Assembly (NCBI RefSeq): GCF_022179245.1
Contig: NZ_BPQM01000131.1
Span: forward strand, 1 to 53,578
DNA from: Methylobacterium gregans
GTDB lineage: Bacteria; Pseudomonadota; Alphaproteobacteria; Rhizobiales; Beijerinckiaceae
DNA: 53,578 nucleotides
Direction: 5' to 3'
Shown here: one piece after another, positions 16,399-23,934 of the stretch
Layout: every line of letters starts with the position of its first letter
Numbering within the stretch: the first letter of the stretch is position 1
Made by a program: the position numbers and the translations under genes
Notes under the pieces: model-generated
The model's input: only the letters and a program-made list of their open reading frames with translations
The model's database searches: none
Told to the model about the DNA's origin: nothing

Positions 16399-17271
16399 AC
16401 GGATCAGGTCGAGCAAGGCGTCGGCGGCGCGACTGCGGTAGCGCTCCTTGTGGCGCAGGACCCGGAAGGTTCGCGTCGGCAGAGCGAAGGGCACGGCGAC
16501 GAGCGCTCCGGTTCGCAGAGAGGGTCCGACCACCGCTTCGGATAGAACGCTCGCCCCGGCCCCCGCCACGACGGCGGCGAGGACAGCCTCGTTCGACGGC
16601 AGTTCGAGGGCAACCGTGAGTGCGTCCGGTGCGATGCCCAGCGCGACGATCGCCGCCTCGAAGGCGGAGCGCGTGCCCGATCCGGGTTCGCGCAGCACCC
16701 AGGAGACTGAAGCGAGGTCGGATCGTCCCGACCGCGCGCGTGCGGCCAACGGGTGATCAGGCGCGATGACGAGGATCAGCCGGTCCTCGGCGACCGGAGT
16801 GCTCGCGAGGCTGCCGTCCTCGATCGGGCCCTCCACGAAGGCGAGTTCCGCCGTCCCGGCTCGGACCGCCTCGGCGGCTTCGGCGGTGTTGCCGATGCCG
16901 AGCCGCAGGACGATGTCGGGATAGGCCGCCCGAAAGGCGACGAGGTGCCGGGGGAGCCAGTGGCTGGCGATGGTCTGGCTCGCCTGGATGGACAGCGTGC
17001 CGCGCCGCAAGCCGCTGAGGTCCGCGAGCACCTGTTCGGCCGCCTGGGCGCGGGCGAGCACCGCGCGAGCCTCGCTGAGAAAGACGCCGCCCGCTTCGGT
17101 CAGTTCGATGCCCCGGCCGACCCGGTGGAACAACTTGACGGCGTGCCGAGTCTCCAGTGCGCTGATGGCGGCGCTGACCGCCGACTGGACGAGGTTCAGC
17201 GCCTCGGCCGCCCGCGTGACGTGCTGGCGCTCGGCAACCGCCACGAAGATGCGCAACTGGTCGAGGGTCAT
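16387..17271 (-). CDS. LysR-family regulator, YeiE-like by context
   Basis: 294 aa. The N-terminal winged helix-turn-helix (residues 1-60) reads LDQLRIFVAVAERQHVTRAAEALNLVQSAVSAAI. The rest is the periplasmic-binding-like effector domain with the usual TLSIQASQTIASHWLPRHL start. The ATG at 17271 was chosen because the LysR domain begins there. It converges on the YeiH-type exporter and sulfite oxidase operon, the same association as yeiE/yeiH in enterobacteria. The ligand is therefore plausibly sulfite or a related anion. That assignment is contextual; the sequence alone only shows LysR. Confidence 0.88.
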   Translation of the reverse strand: MTLDQLRIFVAVAERQHVTRAAEALNLVQSAVSAAISALETRHAVKLFHRVGRGIELTEAGGVFLSEARAVLARAQAAEQVLADLSGLRRGTLSIQASQTIASHWLPRHLVAFRAAYPDIVLRLGIGNTAEAAEAVRAGTAELAFVEGPIEDGSLASTPVAEDRLILVIAPDHPLAARARSGRSDLASVSWVLREPGSGTRSAFEAAIVALGIAPDALTVALELPSNEAVLAAVVAGAGASVLSEAVVGPSLRTGALVAVPFALPTRTFRVLRHKERYRSRAADALLDLIRAAP

Positions 17272-17332
17272 GGCGTCTCGTGCTCGGCGGGGGCCTTGGC
17301 CGGCGTGGTCCGGCAGGGTTCGGATACGAGCA

Positions 17333-18130
17333 TCACCGCGCGACTTCGCGCTTGCCCGAGACCTGCGCATCGACCGCCTCGGCGACCCGGAGCAGCCGCG
17401 CCTCGTCCGTGCGGGCCGTCACCACGTAGGACATCCCGGCATCGATCCACGAGAAGGCGGCCACGTCGTCGGCGCGGGCGTAGCGGAACACGCCGCGCCC
17501 GCCGGTCGGCCCGGCCCGGCTGTACAGGGTCAGGCGGGTGCCCCGGTCGTCGTCGTACATCAGCATCGCCGCCGGCTCGTCTCCGGCGGGGAGCAGGCGC
17601 CCGCCCATGAGCCGGAATCCCTGCGCCCGCAGGTCCGGCACGGTGACGGGCCGGCCCAGGCGCGCGCTGAGCCATCGCACGAGGTCGGTCGAGCCGTCGG
17701 CGCGGACCTCGACCGGATGGGCGGCCTCGACCACGTAGGTGCGGAAGGCGGAGACGGCCGCCTGCGTCATCGGTTCGGCGTGGGCGCCCGGGCCCGGCAC
17801 GGCGCCGCGCCCGGCCCACCCGGCCGCGCCGCCGAGGGCGAGCAGGAGCGCCGCCGCCGCCGCGCTCGGCCACCGACGCGGGAGGCGCATCCGGCGCGAG
17901 CCTGCGAGGTTCGCGATGCGCAGGCGGGCGGGGATCGGCTCGTCCGCCACGGGCGCGAGGCGCGCCCGCAGGCGTTCCCGCACCTCCCGGTCGGCGGCGA
18001 CCCGGGCGGCTGCCTCCGGATGCGCGGCGAGCCACGCCTCGACGCGGGCGCGGCGGCCCGGATCGAGCCGTCCGTCCACAAAGGCGTGCAGGTCGTCCTC
18101 GCCGACGGGACGCGGGTCGGACGCGGTCAT
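17333..18130 (-). CDS. Anti-sigma factor of the ECF pair
   Basis: 265 aa. A zinc-less anti-sigma N-terminal domain (DDLHAFVDGRLDPGRRARVEAW) binds the sigma factor in the cytoplasm. One transmembrane helix lies near residues 82-105 (SAAAAALLLALGGAAGWAGR). A periplasmic sensor domain follows (about 110-260). The start ATG overlaps the stop of the sigma gene (ATGA at 18127-18130), so the two are co-translated. The frame extends upstream inside the sigma gene only as shadow. The signal it senses is unknown; genes in the divergent direction encode periplasmic metal/redox-type proteins. Confidence 0.85.
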   Translation of the reverse strand: MTASDPRPVGEDDLHAFVDGRLDPGRRARVEAWLAAHPEAAARVAADREVRERLRARLAPVADEPIPARLRIANLAGSRRMRLPRRWPSAAAAALLLALGGAAGWAGRGAVPGPGAHAEPMTQAAVSAFRTYVVEAAHPVEVRADGSTDLVRWLSARLGRPVTVPDLRAQGFRLMGGRLLPAGDEPAAMLMYDDDRGTRLTLYSRAGPTGGRGVFRYARADDVAAFSWIDAGMSYVVTARTDEARLLRVAEAVDAQVSGKREVAR

Positions 18131-18636
18131 TTCACCCTCCGCAGATGCCCGGTGACGATCGTGGGAGCCCGGTCGAGGAAGGCGCGCAACCGGCCGCGCG
18201 CCCGGCTGAGGCGCGACATCACCGTGCCGACGGGGATCGCGAGCACGGCGGCGACCTCGGCATAGGACATGTCCTCGACCGCGACGAGGAGCAGGACGGA
18301 CCGCTGCTCCTCGGGAAGCGCGGCGATCCCGTCGAGCACGTCCCGCGCGCCCACGGCCGCCTCGGGATCGACCCCGACCTCCGCGATCTCCATCAGCGCC
18401 TCCGGGCCGACCTCGATGCCCCGGCGGCGGCGCACGCCTTCGAGGTAGCGGTTGCGCAGGATCGCGAACAGCCACGCCCGCAGATCGCCCTCGCGGCGCT
18501 GCGGCCAGGCGCGGATCGCCCGTTCCAGCGTGTCCTGGACGAGGTCGTCGGCTGCTTCGCGCTGCCGCAGCAGCGCGGTCGCGTAGCGCCGCAGGGCCGG
18601 AATCTGCGGTTCGATCAGGACGGCGAGGTCGTCCAA
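18127..18636 (-). CDS. ECF-type RNA polymerase sigma factor
   Basis: 169 aa. The region 2 domain (about 10-75) contains DLVQDTLERAIRAWPQRREGDLRAWLFAILRN. Region 4 (about 110-155) contains LPEEQRSVLLLVAVEDMSYAEVAAVLAIPVGTVMSRLSRAR. Length and domain order match a small ECF sigma factor. It is coupled to its anti-sigma gene. Upstream lies a GGAATA/GGCATCTC motif that also appears in front of the divergent DUF305 gene, which suggests autoregulation and control of that operon. Confidence 0.9.
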   Translation of the reverse strand: MDDLAVLIEPQIPALRRYATALLRQREAADDLVQDTLERAIRAWPQRREGDLRAWLFAILRNRYLEGVRRRRGIEVGPEALMEIAEVGVDPEAAVGARDVLDGIAALPEEQRSVLLLVAVEDMSYAEVAAVLAIPVGTVMSRLSRARGRLRAFLDRAPTIVTGHLRRVK

Positions 18637-18688
18637 GGGTGGTCTCCGGATCGCGGCTACGGCGATGCCCGTGCCGCCGTTCGGAACA

Positions 18689-18716
18689 GAGATGCCGGAA
18701 TTGCCCGAACTATTCC
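18689..18716 (-). promoter_or_regulatory. Candidate ECF promoter of the sigma gene
   Basis: On the minus strand GGAATA (18711-18716) is followed after 14 bases by GGCATCTC (18689-18696), about 50 bases before the sigma gene start at 18636. GGAAT-type -35 elements are usual for ECF sigma factors. The same pair of blocks is found in the opposite direction at 18774-18800. Confidence 0.5.
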
Positions 18717-18773
18717 AAGCTTGGCCCCGGCGAGCCGATCACGCATCCGTGACCGCTTGACCGGGAGCGCCGG

Positions 18774-18800
18774 GGAATATCCCGGCCCGGCCGGCATCTC
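18774..18800 (+). promoter_or_regulatory. Candidate ECF promoter of the DUF305 operon
   Basis: GGAATA (18774-18779) and GGCATCTC (18793-18800) are separated by 13 bases, about 34 bases before the DUF305 start codon. The blocks match the divergent motif in front of the sigma gene. GGAATA also sits in a palindrome CGGGGAATATCCCGG, so part of the match may be by chance. Confidence 0.45.
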
Positions 18801-18833
18801 TCCCCGCGTGACCTCGACACTGCGGGAGAGACC

Positions 18834-19232
18834 ATGCGCGGAGCACCGACGGCGATCCTCATCACCTTGTTCATGGCCGGGGGTGTCCTGGGCGGCGGCA
18901 TGATGATGCGCGCCGGGCATGCGGAGACCGCCCCCGGCGGCTTCGATGCGATGATGGCCCAATCGATGGCGCGGATGCACGCGGACATGGCGGTGTCGCC
19001 GTCCGGCGACCCCGACCGGGATTTCGCCGCCATGATGATCCCGCACCATCAGGGCGCGATCGAGATGGCGAAGGCCGAACTCGCATACGGCCGCGACCCA
19101 GTCCTGCGTCGGCTCGCGCAGGGCATCGTCGTCGAGCAGGCGCAGGAGATCGAGGTCATGCGCCGCGCCCTCGCCGAGCGACCGGTCGCGCAGACCCCAC
19201 CGACGCAGCCGCCGGCCCGCCACCACCACTGA
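18834..19232 (+). CDS. Exported DUF305 protein
   Basis: 132 aa. A signal or membrane-anchor segment occupies residues 5-25 (PTAILITLFMAGGVLGGGMM). The DUF305 core follows: MARMHADMAV, DRDFAAMMIPHHQGAIEMAKAEL and RRLAQGIVVEQAQEIEVMR. The HH pair and Met-rich helices are typical of this ferritin-like family, which is often linked to copper or metal handling. A His-rich tail (ARHHH) may bind metal. The start codon follows GGGAGAG within about 7 bases. The YVTN protein gene follows 46 bases later in the same direction. Confidence 0.85.
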   Translation: MRGAPTAILITLFMAGGVLGGGMMMRAGHAETAPGGFDAMMAQSMARMHADMAVSPSGDPDRDFAAMMIPHHQGAIEMAKAELAYGRDPVLRRLAQGIVVEQAQEIEVMRRALAERPVAQTPPTQPPARHHH

Positions 19233-19278
19233 GCGGATCGCCGTCCCCCGTCCCGACCATCAGCGCGAAGAGACCTTC

Positions 19279-20721
19279 ATGATGCGACACCTCATTCCGG
19301 CGACCCTGCTGCTCGCCCTCCTCGGCGGGACCGCGCTTGCGGGCCAGGCGCCGGGGCCCGCCTCGGCGCCGGACGTGCCGGTCGGCCCCCGCGACCGGTT
19401 CTACACCTCGGACCAGTTCTCCAACACGGTCTCGGTGATCGACCCAGCCGCCAATACGCTCCTAGGCGTGATCCGTCTCGGCGACACGACGCCCGCGAAC
19501 CTGAGCCCGCTCTATCGCGGCCAGCTCCTGGTCCACGGCATGGGCTTCTCGCCCGACCGCAAGACCCTGCTCGCCGTCTCGATCGGCTCGAACTCGGTCA
19601 GCTTCATCGACACCGCCACCAACACTGTGCGCCGCACAACCTATGTCGGCCGCTCGCCGCACGAGGCGTTCTTCACGCCGGATGGGCGCGAGGTCTGGGT
19701 CAGCGTGCGCGGCGAGGACTACGTCGCGATCCTCGACGCGGGGACCGGCAAGGAGACGGGCCGGATCACGGTGCCAAACGGGCCCGGCATGACGATCTTC
19801 TCGCCCGACGGGCGTTACGGCTACGTCTGCTCCAGCTTCAGCCCCGAGACGGTCGCCATCGACGTGAAGAGCCGCGAGATCGTCGGGCGGATCAAGCAGG
19901 AGAGCCCGTTCTGCCCCGACATCGCGGCGACGCCCGACGGCAAGCAGGTGTGGTTCACCCTCAAGGACGTCGGCCGCGTCCAGGTGTTCGAGGCCACGCC
20001 GCCGTTCAAGGCGCTCAAGACCATCGAGACCGGACCGATCACCAACCACGTCAACATCGCGCGCACGAAGGCCGGGCAGTTCGCCTACGTGACGATCGGC
20101 GGCCTGAACCAAGTGAAGGTGTTCCGCACCGACGACTTCTCGCAGGTCGCGACGATTCCCACCGGCGCGCTCCCGCACGGCCTCTGGCCCTCGGGCGATG
20201 GTTCGCGGATCTATGTCGGCCTGGAGAATGCCGACGCGGTCGCGGTGATCGACACCGGCAGCAACGCGGTGATCGCCACCATCCCGATCGGCCAGGGGCC
20301 GCAGGGGGTGGCCTACGTCCCGGACGCGGTGTCGGAGGGAGCGGGTGCGCCGAACCTCCAGCCGCTGGGCGCGGCGGGCCAGTCGAGCACGCTGACGCTG
20401 GCCGGGCCGGATGGCAAGGCGGCCACGCAGGTCACGCTGTTCGACCAGGGCGTGTTGCAGACCCTGCAGGCGGCGGTGACGGGCCTCACGCCGAAGAAGC
20501 CCTACGTGCTGGCCCTCTCGGCCGATCCGAAGGGCGCCGGGCCGCTGGAGCCGCTGGCCGCCTTCATGACGAACCCGGCGGGCGCGGCCATCGTCAACGC
20601 CGTGGGCCCGATCCGGCAGGTGACGCAGAACGCGAACGAGGCCGCGCGGCGAAGCCTCGTCATCGTCGAGGGCAAGCCCGGCGAGACCGGCGCGACGGTC
20701 CAGACGCAGGCACCGCGCTGA
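19279..20721 (+). CDS. Periplasmic YVTN-type beta-propeller protein
   Basis: 480 aa. The Sec signal peptide spans residues 1-23 (IPATLLLALLGGTALAG). A seven-bladed beta-propeller follows (about 40-345), with YVTN-like repeats such as NTVSVIDPAANTLLGVIRLG, NSVSFIDTATNTVRRTTYVG and DAVAVIDTGSNAVIATIPIG. A C-terminal domain (about 360-475) of strand-rich sequence is not recognised. Such proteins often partner metal-binding or redox proteins in the periplasm; here the partner is probably the DUF305 protein in the same operon. Substrate unknown. A strong terminator follows at once. Confidence 0.85.
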   Translation: MMRHLIPATLLLALLGGTALAGQAPGPASAPDVPVGPRDRFYTSDQFSNTVSVIDPAANTLLGVIRLGDTTPANLSPLYRGQLLVHGMGFSPDRKTLLAVSIGSNSVSFIDTATNTVRRTTYVGRSPHEAFFTPDGREVWVSVRGEDYVAILDAGTGKETGRITVPNGPGMTIFSPDGRYGYVCSSFSPETVAIDVKSREIVGRIKQESPFCPDIAATPDGKQVWFTLKDVGRVQVFEATPPFKALKTIETGPITNHVNIARTKAGQFAYVTIGGLNQVKVFRTDDFSQVATIPTGALPHGLWPSGDGSRIYVGLENADAVAVIDTGSNAVIATIPIGQGPQGVAYVPDAVSEGAGAPNLQPLGAAGQSSTLTLAGPDGKAATQVTLFDQGVLQTLQAAVTGLTPKKPYVLALSADPKGAGPLEPLAAFMTNPAGAAIVNAVGPIRQVTQNANEAARRSLVIVEGKPGETGATVQTQAPR

Positions 20722-20730
20722 CGGGACGAG

Positions 20731-20760
20731 GGGGGCGGTCGCCGGACCGCCCCCTGTTTC
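20731..20760. terminator. Intrinsic terminator between convergent genes
   Basis: A perfect 10-bp stem, GGGGGCGGTC (20731-20740) with GACCGCCCCC (20745-20754), and a 4-base loop are followed by TGTTTC. It stands 9 bases after the propeller gene stop and 10 bases before the end of the convergent cytochrome gene, so it can serve both. Confidence 0.85.
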
Positions 20761-20770
20761 CAGCCGCGCC

Positions 20771-21091
20771 TCAGTAGGTGTCGGCGAGGTAGGCGGCGAT
20801 GGCCTTGGCCTGCGCCGCGTCGATCGGCGCGTGGTAGACCTTGACCATCTTGGTCACCTCGGACTCCCAGAAGGCCGCGCCTTTGCCGGGCGGCTGCATC
20901 GCGATGTAGTCCACCGAATGGCAGACGAGGCAGTTCGCCTGGGCCGCCTCGAAGCCCTCCGCGTGCGTGCCGGCCTTCGGCGCCCGCAGCTCCGCGGTCG
21001 GCTCCGGCACCGCGTAGGATTTCGGGGCGGCGAGGGCCGCGCCGGTGGCGAAGGCAAGCGCCGCCGTCAGGGCGAGGGTGGTGCGGGTCAT
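20771..21091 (-). CDS. Monoheme cytochrome c subunit, SorB-like
   Basis: 106 aa with a Sec signal peptide (residues 1-22, LALTAALAFATGAALAA) and one heme-binding CXXCH motif at 54-58 (CLVCH). A later methionine (in AMQPP, or in KMVKVY) would be the axial ligand. It resembles the small cytochrome subunit of sulfite dehydrogenase, passing electrons from the Mo subunit to the respiratory chain in the periplasm. The start at 21091 lies 13 bases after the stop of the molybdopterin subunit gene, the classical sorAB arrangement. SorB identity rests on that pairing. Confidence 0.82.
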   Translation of the reverse strand: MTRTTLALTAALAFATGAALAAPKSYAVPEPTAELRAPKAGTHAEGFEAAQANCLVCHSVDYIAMQPPGKGAAFWESEVTKMVKVYHAPIDAAQAKAIAAYLADTY

Positions 21092-21104
21092 CGTCGTCAC
21101 TCCC

Positions 21105-22316
21105 TCAGGCCGCGCGCACGCGGGTGGTCTCGACCACGTTGCGCAGGTACCCGGCCGGGTTCCAGCGCGGCTCCATCGGCTGGCTCGCCCCGTCGTTGGC
21201 GGTTGCCCGCACCCGGATCGCGTGCGCCCCCTGCGACAGCTCCGCGTCGAGGGTCCAGGGCCGGAAGGCGTAGGGGCCGAGATCCTGCCCGAGCCGCGCT
21301 TCCGCCCAGGTCTTGCCGTTGTCGGTCGAGACCGCCACCGACTTGATTCCCGAGCCACCATCGAAGGCGATGCCGCGCAAGGGCGTGCGCCCGGCCTTCA
21401 CGTCCGCCCCGTCGGTCAGGTTGGTGAGAAAGGAGCGCACGGTGAAGCGGTTGATCGGCACGGTCTTGTCCGCCGCCTTGCCGGGTTGCGTGCAGGCGCA
21501 GTCGTTGTCGGGGATGCGATAGGCCTTCTGCATCCAGAAGCCGTCGAAGGATTTGTCGAGCACGCTGATGCTCTCCAGGTGCTTGACCCAGTAGGTGCCG
21601 TAGAATCCTGGCACGACGAGGCGCAGGGGATAGCCGTTGAGCCAGGGCAGATCCTGCCCGTTCATGCCCCAGGCGAGCATCACCTGCCCGTCGCGGGCGT
21701 GGTCGAGCTTGAGCGACTTGGCGAAGTCCGGCGTCTCCGGGATCACCGGGCCGTCAAGGCCGGTGAAGGCGACCTCGACGGCGCCCGCCTTCACCCCGGC
21801 CTTGTCGAGCACCGCCTTCAGCGGCACGCCGGTCCATCGGGCGCAGCCCATCGCCCCGTTGGCGAGCTGCCCGCCGGCCATGCGCGGTTCGAAGAAGCCG
21901 CGAGAGTTGCCCGAGCACTGATTGACCGCGACGATCTCGGTCGTCGGCATCGCCTTCAGGTCGGCGAGCGAGAGCGAGACCTCCTTCTCGACATGGCCCT
22001 TGATCGCGACCCGGTAGGTCTCGGGGTCGATCTCGGTCGGGATGTCGGCGAGGTGGTAGCGCACGAAGAACGCGTCGTTGGGCGTGATGGCGCCCTCGTC
22101 GAACACCGAGAACGGGGTCTCCAGTTGCGGCGGGCGCGCGGTCATCTGGAGCAGCGGGCGCTTGCCCGGATAGGCCACCAGGGGCCGCTCGCCGTTGCCG
22201 AAGGGCAGCGTGGTGGTGTCGCCCGCGAGTGCCCGCAACGACGCGAAGCTGCCGCCGCCGAGGCCCGCCAGGGCGGTGAGACCCGCCCGCCTGATGAGAT
22301 CGCGTCTGTCGAGCAT
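21105..22316 (-). CDS. Periplasmic sulfite dehydrogenase, molybdopterin subunit (SorA/SoxC-like)
   Basis: 403 aa. The N-terminus is a Tat signal (RRDLIRRAG plus a hydrophobic stretch to about residue 32), indicating folded export with the Mo cofactor. The oxidoreductase domain (about 70-290) contains the Mo-ligand Cys134 in NQCSGNSRGFF and the segments GYPLRLVVPGFYGTYWVKHL and WMQKAYRIPDN. The dimerisation domain follows to residue 400. With its adjacent cytochrome c gene it would oxidise sulfite in the periplasm. SoxC is the closest alternative, but no sox genes accompany it. The start ATG 22316 fits the Tat motif; earlier codons are shadow. Confidence 0.85.
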   Translation of the reverse strand: MLDRRDLIRRAGLTALAGLGGGSFASLRALAGDTTTLPFGNGERPLVAYPGKRPLLQMTARPPQLETPFSVFDEGAITPNDAFFVRYHLADIPTEIDPETYRVAIKGHVEKEVSLSLADLKAMPTTEIVAVNQCSGNSRGFFEPRMAGGQLANGAMGCARWTGVPLKAVLDKAGVKAGAVEVAFTGLDGPVIPETPDFAKSLKLDHARDGQVMLAWGMNGQDLPWLNGYPLRLVVPGFYGTYWVKHLESISVLDKSFDGFWMQKAYRIPDNDCACTQPGKAADKTVPINRFTVRSFLTNLTDGADVKAGRTPLRGIAFDGGSGIKSVAVSTDNGKTWAEARLGQDLGPYAFRPWTLDAELSQGAHAIRVRATANDGASQPMEPRWNPAGYLRNVVETTRVRAA

Positions 22317-22360
22317 CCGATTCCTCCCCGGTTTCGCGCGTGACTCCGGCGACCGGGCCC

Positions 22361-22390
22361 GCGACGTGCGGAGGAGGAGACGCACGTCGC
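22361..22390. promoter_or_regulatory. 10-bp perfect inverted repeat before the sorA-like gene
   Basis: GCGACGTGCG (22361-22370) and CGCACGTCGC (22381-22390) are separated by 10 purine-rich bases. The repeat lies between the end of the anti-sigma gene (22440) and the sulfite dehydrogenase start (22316). It could be a terminator of the sigma operon, an operator, or a leader hairpin of the sor transcript. No T-run follows, so terminator is the weaker reading. Confidence 0.5.
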
Positions 22391-22439
22391 CCCCGGTCTA
22401 TTCGCGGCGGGTCGAAATAAATTCCGCGGCCCGCGCCGG

Positions 22440-23159
22440 TCAGCCGGTGCAGGGGCGTTCAGAGAGGCCGGTGGCCCGGTCCAGGGCGAGCCGCAGGCGG
22501 TCCGTCTTGGTCGGTTCGGTGAGGAGCACGGCCGCCTCGGCCAGCAGGGCGAAGCGCTCGGCCGGCACCGTCTCGGACAGGAGGACGTAGCGGCGCCCCT
22601 TGCTGTCCCAGCGCGCCACACGCAGGTCGCGGTCCCCTTGCGCGATCTCGAGTCCGGCCTGCCCGCGCGACGGCCTGCTCCAGACGGCGAGCCGGCAGCC
22701 GTGACGCCCCTCGTAACCGGCAAGCCGGCCAGCCGAACCGTCACCCTCGGACAGGTAGACCAAGCGGAAGCCCGCCGCCCCGAGATCGAGGGGGAAGCCG
22801 TTCAGGCCGCCCGCGGGCTGCATGGCGTTCGCGGGTGCGCCCGCCGCACTCCAGGCCATGAAGGCCGCGCGCGCGGCGTCGGCCGGCGGGCGAGACGACG
22901 GGGCCAGCCAGCCGGTGCCGACGAGGACGACCAGGGCCGCGGCGCACGCCCATCCGAGGGAGGCGCGGGCCATCGGCGCGCGCGGGGGCGGCACGACCGC
23001 AGCCTTCACCTCCCGTTTCACCCCCTGCTTCAGCCGGGTCAGGGTCGCGACCCGCGCGGCCAGGACCGGATCGCGGGCCAGCGTCTCCGCGACCGCGCGC
23101 CGGTCCTTCGCATCAAGTTCCCCATCGACGTAGGCATTGAGGGTCTCCCAGCGCATCAC
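22440..23159 (-). CDS. Anti-sigma factor of the second ECF pair
   Basis: 239 aa. The N-terminal anti-sigma domain reads WETLNAYVDGELDAKDRRAV, with a transmembrane helix at about 68-87 (GWACAAALVVLVGTGWLAP) and a periplasmic domain to the C-terminus. The ATG overlaps the stop of the sigma gene (positions 23156-23159), so they are coupled. Architecture matches the other anti-sigma factor at 17333-18130, including an arginine/lysine-rich juxtamembrane segment, and the pair may be distant paralogues. It probably holds its sigma factor at the membrane until an envelope or sulfur-related signal arrives; this is inferred from sor neighbours. Confidence 0.85.
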   Translation of the reverse strand: MMRWETLNAYVDGELDAKDRRAVAETLARDPVLAARVATLTRLKQGVKREVKAAVVPPPRAPMARASLGWACAAALVVLVGTGWLAPSSRPPADAARAAFMAWSAAGAPANAMQPAGGLNGFPLDLGAAGFRLVYLSEGDGSAGRLAGYEGRHGCRLAVWSRPSRGQAGLEIAQGDRDLRVARWDSKGRRYVLLSETVPAERFALLAEAAVLLTEPTKTDRLRLALDRATGLSERPCTG

Positions 23160-23644
23160 GGCCCCTCGCTCCCATCGGACGGCTCGGCGATCCGGTGCAG
23201 CATGATCCGCCTCGCCCTGTGCAGACGGCTCATGACCGTGCCGACGGGAATGCCGAGCCGTTTGGCGGTCTCCCGGTAGCTCAGGCCTTCGACGTCCACG
23301 CAGGTCACGACCTTTCGGCAGGGTGCATCGAGGGTGGCGAAAGCCTGGCGCACGGCGATGGCCTCAATCAGGCGGTCGTCGAACCCTTCGTCGGGCCAAT
23401 CCACGAGATCGTCCTCGCGGCGGGTCCGGTTCCGGCGGAGCCGATCGATCCAGGCGTGGCGCACGATCCGGAACAGGTAGGCGCGGGCCGCCCGCGGTTC
23501 GCTCGGCGTCGTCCCCGTCGAGAGCGCCTTGAGGGCGCTCTGCTGCATCAGGTCGCGCGCGGCGTCGGGCTCCCGCGTCAGCGTCAGCGCGTAGCGGAAC
23601 AGGCGCGGCCACGCTTCGACGAGGTGCTCACCGATGGACCGCAT
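23156..23644 (-). CDS. ECF-type RNA polymerase sigma factor, second copy
   Basis: 162 aa with region 2 (FRYALTLTREPDAARDLMQQ) and region 4 (CRKVVTCVDVEGLSYRETAKRLGIPVGTVMSRLHRARR). GGAGGATG lies upstream of the start at 23644. It is co-translated with its anti-sigma gene, and the sor genes follow in the same direction, so one transcript could cover sigma, anti-sigma and sorAB. Its own upstream region shows no GGAATA element like the first pair, so the two sigma factors probably recognise different promoters. The 23.65-23.93 kb gap to the IS contains no gene. Confidence 0.88.
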   Translation of the reverse strand: MRSIGEHLVEAWPRLFRYALTLTREPDAARDLMQQSALKALSTGTTPSEPRAARAYLFRIVRHAWIDRLRRNRTRREDDLVDWPDEGFDDRLIEAIAVRQAFATLDAPCRKVVTCVDVEGLSYRETAKRLGIPVGTVMSRLHRARRIMLHRIAEPSDGSEGP

Positions 23645-23934
23645 CCTGATGTGTCATCCTCCCCGCACTCCATAGCACATCGATGCATGTCCACACAGAG
23701 TCGCAACGGTCGTCGATGGTTGTGGATGTCGGGAGGCCTTACACCTCTGCAGCGCTACTCGGAGCGTTGCTGTTGCTGAACAATCGATTGCAAGCTCGTA
23801 TGTCTGCTTTCAGGCATTGTGAGGATGCGGTTTTAAGACCGGGGTGGGCGCGAAGCTGAATGTCCGGTTCCGGGTATCGAGTTGATGTCCGCTCATGGCG
23901 CACAGCCGAACAATCGGCGGGCGAACTCCTGACC
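23645..23934. other. Intergenic region ending at the IS1182-type insertion
   Basis: 290 bases without a convincing gene. It should hold the promoter of the second sigma operon. It ends in the left half of the dispersed 20-bp repeat (23921-23934), which the IS interrupts. Confidence 0.4.
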
